Shown here: one piece after another, positions 1 to 5,457 of the stretch
Position numbering within the stretch: the stretch's first letter is position 1
Layout: each line of letters opens with the position of its first letter
DNA from: Melioribacteraceae bacterium
GTDB lineage: Bacteria > Bacteroidota > Ignavibacteria > Ignavibacteriales > Melioribacteraceae
Assembly: GCA_026987055.1 (NCBI GenBank)
Contig: JALSNL010000003.1
Location: 1-5,911 of the forward strand
Reading direction: 5' to 3'
DNA: 5,911 bases
Notes under the pieces: model-generated
Databases searched by the model: none
What the model saw: only the letters and a program-made list of their open reading frames with translations
Told to the model about the DNA's origin: nothing
Made by a program: the position numbers and the translations under genes

Positions 1-1119
1 TGGAATATCTATAACACCTATTTTAAATTCTTTTCCATTTTCCTTAATGTTAATAATTTCTTTTTTTGCTGCTTGCTCTTCCAGTTTTACTTTATCCCTT
101 AAAATAGAAATAGTATCAGGGGGAGATTCTATGGTTTTGCCGTTTTTAATTATTGCCAGACGGACAATAGTCCCCTTGGGTCCGCGAATCAAGTGAACAA
201 CATCATCAATTCTCCAACCAATTACATCAACAATTTCTCCGTCTTTGCCTTGACCCACACCGATAATTTTATCATCAGCGTGTATGTTATCTGCTTTATA
301 AGCCGGTCCGCCTGGAACAATGCTAACAACTTTTGTGTAATCATTTTCGGTTCTTAACGTTGCTCCAATGCCTTCTAAGGAAAGCTTCATTCTAATGTCA
401 AATGTTTCCGAGGTGGAAGGGCGTAAATAATTTGAATGCGGATCTACAGCATCGGCAAAAGCATTCATGTAAAGTTCAAAAACTTCTTCCGATTTATATT
501 GTAAAATAGCACGATGATAATTTTTATATCTTTTGGAAAGTGTTTCAACAATCTTATCCCATTTTTTACCACTAAGTTTTAAACTTAAAGCTTCGTTTTT
601 AAGTTTTTTTCTCCAAACTTCATTTAATTCTTTTTCATCTTTTGCCCATGGTTCTTTTTCTCTATCAAAAACGTAATATTCATCTTTTGTAAAATCAAAT
701 TCGGTTTTAAGTCTTTTTAAGATATATTTAATTCTTTGGTTCATTCGTTTTTTATAGTCATTAAAAATCCGATAAGCCGGCATTAGTTTACCAAGAATTA
801 AATAGTCATCAAATTTATATCTGTATTTTTCATATTGATCGATATCGGATTGCAGAAAATATAGTTTGTTATAATCTAGCATTTTAATATAATTATCAAA
901 AATTACCGAAGAGAGTGAGTCTCCAAGTTCTATTTTTTTATAATGATATCGTACAAAAAGTCTTGTTATCATTTTATCTACTTGCGGGTGAAAGCTTAAT
1001 GGCTCAAGTACTTTTGTAGAATCGATAATTTGATTTTGTGCATGGAGGTCTTCGTTATTAGTGTTTTTGCAATTGCTTAAAAGCAAAATGGTTATAATGA
1101 TAAAGAAGATTTTTTTCAT
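1..1119 (-). CDS. prc: Tail-specific protease (Prc/Tsp, C-terminal processing peptidase), N-terminal half, cut by window edge
   Basis: Envelope serine protease of the S41 family that degrades or trims proteins from their C-termini. The 373 visible residues begin MKKIFFIIITILLLSNC: a short basic start, a hydrophobic stretch and a lipobox-like LSNC with Cys17, so it is probably a lipoprotein facing the periplasm (Asn at -1 is not the commonest residue). Residues about 45-230 match the helical N-terminal domain of Prc proteins, including the conserved DPHSNYL (226-232). A PDZ domain follows at about 245-325 (SLEGIGATL, PGGPAYKA, DDKIIGVG, IRGPKGT). The catalytic Ser/Lys domain lies beyond the left edge, so activity cannot be judged. 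E. coli Prc is 682 residues, so about half is present. The ATG at 1119-1117 is chosen because AGGA lies 7 nt upstream and the signal peptide starts directly after it. It is divergent from the MmcQ/YjbR-family gene. The family call is firm; the lipoprotein call is an inference. Confidence 0.93.
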   Translation of the reverse strand, partial: MKKIFFIIITILLLSNCKNTNNEDLHAQNQIIDSTKVLEPLSFHPQVDKMITRLFVRYHYKKIELGDSLSSVIFDNYIKMLDYNKLYFLQSDIDQYEKYRYKFDDYLILGKLMPAYRIFNDYKKRMNQRIKYILKRLKTEFDFTKDEYYVFDREKEPWAKDEKELNEVWRKKLKNEALSLKLSGKKWDKIVETLSKRYKNYHRAILQYKSEEVFELYMNAFADAVDPHSNYLRPSTSETFDIRMKLSLEGIGATLRTENDYTKVVSIVPGGPAYKADNIHADDKIIGVGQGKDGEIVDVIGWRIDDVVHLIRGPKGTIVRLAIIKNGKTIESPPDTISILRDKVKLEEQAAKKEIINIKENGKEFKIGVIDIP

Positions 1120-1244
1120 TAAGTTATCCTAAATTATTTTTTATTAGTTTATGTACAAGAAAAAACAAATAATGTTTCATAAAAATTTGTTACTTAAAAA
1201 TTAAAGTTAACTAAAATATTTAATTAAAACATTTTTGGTTTTAA
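1120..1244. promoter_or_regulatory. Divergent intergenic spacer (promoters expected)
   Basis: This 125-bp, very AT-rich spacer separates the protease gene (leftward) from the MmcQ/YjbR-family gene (rightward), so promoters for both should lie here. The protease gene has an AGGA ribosome site just before its ATG. The rightward gene has no recognisable Shine-Dalgarno sequence. I found no convincing promoter boxes: AAAATTTG is one base off the Bacteroidota -7 consensus TAnnTTTG, but there is no matching upstream element. Confidence 0.4.
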
Positions 1245-1598
1245 ATGGATGTAGAAGAAGTACGGGAATATTGCTTAAATAAATATAAAGTAACCGAAGG
1301 CTTCCCTTTTGACAATGAAACCTTGGTGTTTAAGGTTTTGGGTAAAATGTTTTGTCTTTTAAATTTGTCAAATCATGCAAGTATTAACCTTAAGTGTAAG
1401 CCGGAACGTGCAATTGAACTAAGAGAAGAGTTTGATGAAATTAAGCCGGGTTTTCATATGAATAAAAAGCATTGGAATACGGTTGACCTTGAAGGAACAT
1501 TGTTGCCGGAGATGATTACTAAAATGATAGATGATTCGTATAATTTGGTAGTTGATAATTTGCCCCAAAAAGAAAGGTTGAGAATAAAACAAAAATAG
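1245..1598 (+). CDS. MmcQ/YjbR-family (DUF419) protein
   Basis: A small cytosolic protein of the MmcQ/YjbR family, often annotated as DNA-binding; its biological role is not settled. All 117 residues are present, the usual length for the family. Visible signatures in order are EGFPFD (18-23), FKVLGKMF (29-36), NLKCKPERAIELRE (48-61), PGFHMNKKHWNTV (68-80, the best conserved block) and DDSYNLVV (96-103). The ATG start is supported because the family N-terminal helix (VEEVREYCLNKY) begins at once. There is no Shine-Dalgarno site, only an A/T-rich leader. It is a single-gene unit, divergent from the tail-specific protease gene and convergent with dnaA, and its TAG stop lies inside the stem of the downstream terminator. 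Family assignment is secure from the HMNKKHWNTV block; any specific function would be a guess. Confidence 0.93.
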   Translation: MDVEEVREYCLNKYKVTEGFPFDNETLVFKVLGKMFCLLNLSNHASINLKCKPERAIELREEFDEIKPGFHMNKKHWNTVDLEGTLLPEMITKMIDDSYNLVVDNLPQKERLRIKQK

Positions 1599-1628
1599 AC
1601 CGAACTATTTATTCGGTCTATTTTTTTT
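1591..1628. terminator. Bidirectional intrinsic terminator between the MmcQ/YjbR gene and dnaA
   Basis: A perfect 11-bp stem, AATAGACCGAA (1594-1604) and TTCGGTCTATT (1612-1622), surrounds a 7-nt loop. An A-run on the left (from 1591) and T1621-T1628 on the right extend the pairing and supply a U-tract in both directions. It can therefore end the rightward gene at 1598 and leftward dnaA, whose stop is at 1655-1657. The TAG stop codon of the rightward gene (1596-1598) is part of the left arm. Confidence 0.92.
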
Positions 1629-1654
1629 GCATTCATTAACTAACGAAAGAAACC

Positions 1655-3064
1655 TTAAAGACCCAGCTCCAGTTTATTTTTTAGACCTGTAACTATTTCG
1701 TTAAGAGAAACATCTTCGGAAGTTAATTTTTCAATATTGTTATATGCGTGTATTACGGTTGAATGATCTCTACCGCCAAAATGCAGTCCAATAGTTTTAA
1801 GAGAAGATTTTGTTAATTTTTTAGAAAGATACATTGCAACCTGCCTGGCCAAAACCACTTCTTTTTTCCGGTTTTTTTCGCGTACTTTGTTTTCATCCAC
1901 ATCAAATTCTTTGCAGACAATTCTAGTGATATTATCTATGGAAATATTTGTTTGTTTTTTTTGTGTTGATATTTCTTTGATGGTTTTTCTGGCAAGTTCG
2001 AAATCAATTTCTTTAGAATTTAAAGAAGCGTTTGCAAGAAGTTTTATTAGTGTTCCTTCCAGCTCTCGAATGTTGGAAGTAATGTTATATGCGATAAGTT
2101 CAATAATTTCATTTGTAAGTTCAATTCCAAAACTAAGACTTTTGTTTTTTAAGATTGCAACACGGGTTTCAAAATCAGGCGGTTGAACGTCAACGGTTAA
2201 TCCCCAATTAAATCTTGAAATCAATCTTTCGTTCATTCCTTTTAAATCTCGTGGAGGTTTATCACTGGAAAGAATTATTTGTTTTCTGGCTTGATGAAGA
2301 TTATTAAAAATATGGAAAAACAAATCTTGTGTTCGTTCTCTGCCGGTTAAGAATTGAATATCGTCAATAATCAAAACATCAAGTTCATTATAAAATTTAG
2401 AAAATTCGCCTACTTTATTTGTTTGAATGGATTCAACAAATTGTGTAGTAAAAATATCGGCAGAAAGGTAAATAACTTTTTTAGCAGGAAACTTTACTAA
2501 AATATTATTACCTATAGCTTGAATTAAATGAGTTTTACCAAGCCCTACACCACCGTAAATAAATAAAGGATTAAAAGAAGTTTCCCCGGGATTATCGGAA
2601 ATAGCAATTGCTGCTGCTCTGGCTAATTCGTTTGCTTCACCTTTTACATAATTGTCAAATTGGTAACGAGGACTTAAGTTAGTATTAAAATTATTAGCCG
2701 GTATTATTGGGTCCGGTTTTTTTTGTTCGGTGCTTTGTGGTAATGTTGTTGTATCTTCAACTTCTTCTTCGGCTTCGTTAATTAAATATACAAGTTTGCC
2801 GTCTTTTCCTAAAACCTGACTTATTGTGTTGTTAATTAATGTGTTATAGTGTTCTTCTATCCATTCAACAAAATAATTGTTTGGAACTAATATTTTTAAT
2901 GTATTATTTTCCAGTTCGTAGGGTTTTATCGGCAAAAACCAAGTATTATAGGTAATATTTGGTATTCCTTTTTTTATTAAAGTTAAACATTCTTTCCAAA
3001 CAATTGTATGTTTAGGAACAATGTTTTTGTGTTTGACTTTCTTTGTTGTTTTTAAGTTATCCAC
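1655..3064 (-). CDS. dnaA: Chromosomal replication initiator protein DnaA
   Basis: An ATP-dependent initiator that binds DnaA boxes, melts the origin and loads the helicase; it is also a transcription regulator. The 469 residues contain all four domains. Domain I spans about 20-95 (WKECLTLI, YNTWFLPIKP, WIEEHY). An acidic, low-complexity linker covers about 96-130. The AAA+ domain spans about 133-345, with Walker A GGVGLGKT (171-178), Walker B LIIDDIQFL (231-239), sensor I SSD (266-268), Arg-finger region ISRFNWGL with Arg284, and sensor II NIRELEG with Arg333. Domain IV holds the DNA-binding helix-turn-helix, with ARQVAMYL (406-413) and GRDHSTVIHA (431-440). The GTG start is essentially forced: an in-frame TAA lies two codons upstream, and no ATG, GTG or TTG occurs in frame before domain I. 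No Shine-Dalgarno site is seen. A perfect DnaA box covers the start codon, suggesting autoregulation. dnaN is not downstream; dnaA faces the MmcQ/YjbR-family gene across a shared terminator. Confidence 0.98.
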   Translation of the reverse strand: MDNLKTTKKVKHKNIVPKHTIVWKECLTLIKKGIPNITYNTWFLPIKPYELENNTLKILVPNNYFVEWIEEHYNTLINNTISQVLGKDGKLVYLINEAEEEVEDTTTLPQSTEQKKPDPIIPANNFNTNLSPRYQFDNYVKGEANELARAAAIAISDNPGETSFNPLFIYGGVGLGKTHLIQAIGNNILVKFPAKKVIYLSADIFTTQFVESIQTNKVGEFSKFYNELDVLIIDDIQFLTGRERTQDLFFHIFNNLHQARKQIILSSDKPPRDLKGMNERLISRFNWGLTVDVQPPDFETRVAILKNKSLSFGIELTNEIIELIAYNITSNIRELEGTLIKLLANASLNSKEIDFELARKTIKEISTQKKQTNISIDNITRIVCKEFDVDENKVREKNRKKEVVLARQVAMYLSKKLTKSSLKTIGLHFGGRDHSTVIHAYNNIEKLTSEDVSLNEIVTGLKNKLELGL

Positions 3065-3065
3065 A
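3057..3065 (+). promoter_or_regulatory. Perfect DnaA box overlapping the dnaA start codon
   Basis: TTATCCACA on the plus strand matches the consensus DnaA box exactly. Read on the minus strand it is TGTGGATAA, whose GTG (3064-3062) is the dnaA initiation codon. DnaA bound here would sit on the first codons of its own gene, which fits negative autoregulation by roadblock or repression. The role is inferred; the sequence match is exact. Confidence 0.75.
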
Positions 3066-3109
3066 GATTACAGTAAATTGAAAATGTTATAAAAAAGTGT
3101 TTTTTTTAA

Positions 3110-3142
3110 CAAACATAAAACAAAAGTTAATTTATCCACAAC
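3110..3142 (-). promoter_or_regulatory. dnaA: Possible dnaA promoter, Bacteroidota type
   Basis: On the minus strand TATGTTTG (3117-3110) fits the Bacteroidota -7 consensus TAnnTTTG, and GTTG (3142-3139) lies 21 nt upstream at the -33 position. The start would fall near 3103, giving a leader of about 40 nt. A perfect DnaA box (3132-3140) lies across the -33/spacer region. In DNA this AT-rich a TAnnTTTG match is expected about once by chance, so confidence is low. Confidence 0.35.
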
Positions 3143-3153
3143 TTATTAACATT
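3132..3153 (+). repeat. Two-DnaA-box unit, copy 1
   Basis: A perfect TTATCCACA (3132-3140), a 2-nt spacer (AC), then the near-box TTATTAACA (3143-3151) and TT. The two boxes start 11 nt apart, about one helical turn, and point the same way, so two DnaA molecules could bind side by side on one face. The unit matches copy 2 (3286-3307) at 19 of 22 positions. Confidence 0.7.
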
Positions 3154-3190
3154 ATGTTGGGTTATGTAACTTGTTGTGTTTTAATAAGTT
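3140..3190. repeat. Inverted repeat around the first DnaA-box unit
   Basis: AACTTATTAA (3140-3149) is repeated as its exact reverse complement TTAATAAGTT (3181-3190), with 31 nt between the arms. The left arm is the start of the TTATTAACA near-box, so the right arm may be a half-site facing the other way. A cruciform is unlikely with such a long loop; paired protein sites are more plausible. Confidence 0.5.
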
Positions 3191-3285
3191 AGTGTGTGCC
3201 TTGTGTGTTTGTGAACACATAAAAAATCACAACAAAAAACCGTGACAAACATATTTAGCCTCGTGAAATGTTTCATAGATAAAAG

Positions 3286-3307
3286 TTGTCAACAAGTTAT
3301 TAACATT
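3286..3307 (+). repeat. Two-DnaA-box unit, copy 2
   Basis: TTGTCAACA (3286-3294, 7 of 9 to the consensus box), a 2-nt spacer (AG), then TTATTAACA (3297-3305) and TT. Orientation and the 11-nt spacing are the same as in copy 1. The 11-bp core TTATTAACATT is identical in both copies. It lies nearer the AT-rich unwinding candidate than copy 1 does. Confidence 0.6.
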
Positions 3308-3337
3308 GGTTTTGTTTGTTTCCTCATGGTTAAGATA

Positions 3338-3420
3338 GGGGATTTTTTTATTATGACCAAATTAATATTTATAAGAAATTATAACTTATTATATTATAAT
3401 AAAATAAACTTTTTACTTAA
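3338..3420. other. Candidate DNA unwinding element
   Basis: A GGGG cluster (3338-3341) is followed by nearly pure A/T DNA; 3361-3420 has 4 G/C in 60. It includes an 8-bp inverted repeat with one central base (TTATTATA at 3386-3393, TATAATAA at 3395-3402). Boxes, then a small G cluster, then a melting region with two TTA triplets (3348-3353) resembles the box / GC cluster / DnaA-trio order known from Bacillus origins, but only two triplets are present, so the trio reading is weak. Confidence 0.4.
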
Positions 3421-3523
3421 TAGAGTGCATTCTATTTGGTAACTTTGGAATGTAATAAAAAATAAAATAACCAATAATATTTAATGTAACAATAATTATT
3501 TTCAAATTGTAAAATTAAAATAA

Positions 3524-3530
3524 AAGGTGA
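3524..3530 (+). promoter_or_regulatory. Ribosome binding site of the epimerase gene
   Basis: AAGGTGA lies 4 nt before the GTG at 3535. It is the clearest Shine-Dalgarno-like site in the window and supports the GTG start, after which the protein reads directly into the first beta strand and the glycine-rich loop. Confidence 0.65.
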
Positions 3531-3534
3531 AATT

Positions 3535-4464
3535 GTGAAAATAGTAATTACAGGTGGGGCGGGTTTTATAGGAAGCCATCTTGCCGAGTATTGGTCAAAC
3601 CAAGGAGCAGAAGTTCATATTATAGACAGTTTACGTTCCGGATTTGAAAAAAACATTAAAGAGTTTTCCAATGTTGTTTTTCATAAAGGCAGTATTGTAA
3701 ACAAGGAACTTACTTTAGAAGTATTAAAAAATACGGATTATGTTTTTAATTTGGCAGCGTTGGTTTCTGTTCCGGAATCACTTGAAAAGCCTGAAGAATG
3801 TATTGATATAAATGTAAAAGGATTATTAAATATTTTAGATGCTGCAAAAGTACATAAAGTTAAAAAGGTTGTGCATTCCAGCTCTGCCGCTATTTACGGA
3901 GATGACCCGCGATTACCCAAAGATGTTAGTATGCGTCCAAAGCCTCAAACTCCTTACGGAATTACGAAATTAGATGGAGAATATTATCTTCAAATGTATT
4001 TTGAGCAATACGGTTTACCAACAACATCTTTAAGGTATTTTAATGTTTTTGGTCCCAGACAAGATCCTAAAAGTCAATATGCAGCGGCGATTCCCATTTT
4101 TGTTTTTAAAGCTTTGAAAAATGAACCTATTACAATTTATGGCGATGGTGAACAAACCAGAGATTTTGTTTATGTTAAAGATGTAGTAAAAGCAAATGTT
4201 CTGGCTGCAGAAAACGAAAAAGTGACAGGTGTTTTTAATGTGGCAAATGAAAAAGCCATAACAATAAATGAATTGGCAAAGCTCATTATAAAAACAACTA
4301 ACTCAAAAAGTAAAATTATTTACGAAGATGAACGCCCCGGCGATATTAAACACAGTCTTGCATCAATAAAAGAAACCCGAGAAAATTTAAATTTTGAACC
4401 TTCGTATGATTTAATTTCTTCTTTGGAAACAACAATAAAGTATTTTGAAAAACTGAATAGATAA
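3535..4464 (+). CDS. NAD-dependent sugar-nucleotide epimerase/dehydratase (extended SDR, UDP-glucose 4-epimerase-like)
   Basis: A cytosolic enzyme of the extended short-chain dehydrogenase family, most like C4 epimerases acting on UDP-sugars, which supply precursors for surface polysaccharide or glycoconjugates. The full 309-residue length is normal. The N-terminal Rossmann motif is GGAGFIGSH (7-15), with Asp31 placed to bind the NAD ribose. Catalytic residues visible are Ser116/Ser117 in SSSAAIYG and Tyr141-x3-Lys145 in PYGITKLDGEYY. Substrate-domain signatures are LRYFNVFGPRQ (167-176), IYGDGEQTRDFVYVKDV (201-217, Arg209) and ERPGDIKHS (266-274). It is the first gene of a plus-strand operon: the asparaginase-like gene starts 3 nt after its stop. 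The leader is AT-rich, and DnaA boxes lie further upstream. The exact substrate (Glc/Gal, GlcNAc/GalNAc or GlcA) cannot be read from the sequence; a dehydratase is less likely. Confidence 0.92.
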   Translation: MKIVITGGAGFIGSHLAEYWSNQGAEVHIIDSLRSGFEKNIKEFSNVVFHKGSIVNKELTLEVLKNTDYVFNLAALVSVPESLEKPEECIDINVKGLLNILDAAKVHKVKKVVHSSSAAIYGDDPRLPKDVSMRPKPQTPYGITKLDGEYYLQMYFEQYGLPTTSLRYFNVFGPRQDPKSQYAAAIPIFVFKALKNEPITIYGDGEQTRDFVYVKDVVKANVLAAENEKVTGVFNVANEKAITINELAKLIIKTTNSKSKIIYEDERPGDIKHSLASIKETRENLNFEPSYDLISSLETTIKYFEKLNR

Positions 4465-4467
4465 AAT

Positions 4468-5457
4468 ATGAAAAAGAAAAATATTTTAATTGTTTTTACC
4501 GGTGGAACATTTTCTATGAAAATAGATGAAAAAACCGGTGGTGCCATTCCTTTTTTTCACGGAGAAGAATTAATAGAAATGATACCCGAAGCAGGAAAGT
4601 TAGCAAAGATAAGTATTTTAAACTTCGGTAATTTTCCAGGTCCTCACATGACACCGGAACGTATGTTAAAATTATCAAAAATTGTAAAGAAAAATATTGA
4701 TAAAAAAAATATTGATGGAATTATTGTAACACACGGTACGGATACTTTGGAAGAAACAGCTTACTTTTTAGATCTTACCGTTAAAACCGATAAACCGATA
4801 GTTGTTATCGGGGCAATGAAAACCAGTTCGGAAGAAGACTGGGACGGACCAAGAAATTTGTTAGATGCAATACACATTTGTAAGAATAGAAACAGCAAAG
4901 GAATAGGTGTGTTGGTTTGCCTTAACGGAGAAATAAATGCTGCCAGTGAAGTAACAAAAACACACACTGAAAATGTAGAAACATTTCATAGTCTGGATTT
5001 TGGTGCTCTTGGTTTTGTTGAACGGGGAAGGGTTTGGTATAATAGAATTCCAAGAAAGTTAGAAGGTGTGGAAACCGGAAAGGTTAATTCCAACGTTGAT
5101 ATTATTAAGGTTTATGCAGGTATTAAAGATAAGCTTTTTAAGTTTGCTGCAGATTCCGGTGTATCCGGCTTGGTTGTAGAAGCTCTTGGTGTTGGCAACG
5201 TTCCTCCACCGGCGTTTGACGGAATTAAATATGTAATTGAAAAAAACATTCCTGTTGTTCTTGTTTCCAGGTGTCCTTCCGGTGAAACCTTAGATGTTTA
5301 CAGTTATGAAGGTGCGGGTAAATGGCTGAAAGAATTAGGCGTTATTTTTACAGATTACTTAAACGGACAAAAAGCCAGAATAAAACTTATATTAGCCTTG
5401 GGGAAAGGAATAAAAGGTGAGGAGCTTAGAAAATTATTTGAGGGCGATGACAAATAA
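4468..5457 (+). CDS. Asparaginase/glutaminase-family amidohydrolase (type I-like)
   Basis: Family members hydrolyse L-asparagine to aspartate and ammonia. The 329 residues have the usual length, and no signal peptide is seen, so it should be cytosolic. The first catalytic Thr is Thr14 in TGGTFSM (11-17). The second catalytic motif is THGTDTLEE (88-96) with Thr91 and Asp92, and the catalytic Lys is Lys164 in EVTKTHT. The C-terminal domain follows, with EALGVGNVPP (238-247) and SRCPSGET (267-274). Oddly, the substrate-carboxylate loop that reads SQDM in E. coli AnsB is GPHM here (58-61), so Gly and Pro replace the Ser and Gln that bind substrate. Substrate may therefore differ, and the paralogous GatD amidase fold is a reminder of that possibility. 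It starts 3 nt after the epimerase stop without a clear Shine-Dalgarno site, so translation is probably coupled, and it overlaps the next gene by 11 nt. The fold call is secure; the substrate is not. Confidence 0.9.
   Translation: MKKKNILIVFTGGTFSMKIDEKTGGAIPFFHGEELIEMIPEAGKLAKISILNFGNFPGPHMTPERMLKLSKIVKKNIDKKNIDGIIVTHGTDTLEETAYFLDLTVKTDKPIVVIGAMKTSSEEDWDGPRNLLDAIHICKNRNSKGIGVLVCLNGEINAASEVTKTHTENVETFHSLDFGALGFVERGRVWYNRIPRKLEGVETGKVNSNVDIIKVYAGIKDKLFKFAADSGVSGLVVEALGVGNVPPPAFDGIKYVIEKNIPVVLVSRCPSGETLDVYSYEGAGKWLKELGVIFTDYLNGQKARIKLILALGKGIKGEELRKLFEGDDK

Larger units (their letters stand above)
3057..3420. other. Candidate replication origin (oriC) / DnaA-binding control region
   Basis: The non-coding gap beside dnaA has the usual parts of a bacterial origin. 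It contains two perfect TTATCCACA boxes (3057-3065, 3132-3140), two TTATTAACA near-boxes (3143-3151, 3297-3305), a TTGTCAACA near-box (3286-3294), and an unwinding-prone stretch at 3361-3420 with only 4 G/C in 60 bases. dnaA and the next operon diverge from it. These are direct observations; origin function is inferred. It could instead be only a dnaA autoregulatory region, since in many Bacteroidota dnaA is not beside the origin. The rest of the gap (3421-3534) is AT-rich leader for the epimerase gene. Confidence 0.6.

Noticed and set aside
1454..1636. 60-codon minus-strand open frame
   Set aside because: It lies antisense to the MmcQ/YjbR-family gene and its terminator; the sense protein has clear family motifs.
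1887..2186. 99-codon plus-strand open frame
   Set aside because: It is antisense to the AAA+ C-terminal part and domain IV of dnaA and resembles no protein.
3204..3219. Small hairpin TGTGTT-TGTG-AACACA, also readable as a weak minus-strand DnaA box (3210-3218)
   Set aside because: The 6-bp stem has no U-tract, and the box reading matches only 7 of 9 against TTATNCACA.
3246..3253. Second minus-strand TATGTTTG as another dnaA promoter
   Set aside because: No TTG-like element lies at the right distance upstream.
3132..3307. CRISPR-like array
   Set aside because: There are only two imperfect copies 154 nt apart, no further repeats and no cas genes; the DnaA-box explanation fits better.
3242..3442. 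66-codon plus-strand open frame with a GTG start in the dnaA-epimerase gap
   Set aside because: Its composition simply reflects the AT-rich spacer, it has no Shine-Dalgarno site or recognisable domain, and it runs through the second DnaA-box unit and the candidate unwinding element.
3440..3447. TAACTTTG, a match to the Bacteroidota -7 box, as promoter of the epimerase operon
   Set aside because: No -33 element lies 19-21 nt upstream, and such matches are expected by chance in AT-rich DNA; kept only as a weak possibility.
4320..4547. 75-codon minus-strand open frame
   Set aside because: It is antisense across the epimerase/asparaginase junction, both of which are clearly real genes.
4761..4967. 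68-codon minus-strand open frame
   Set aside because: It is antisense to conserved asparaginase-family sequence.
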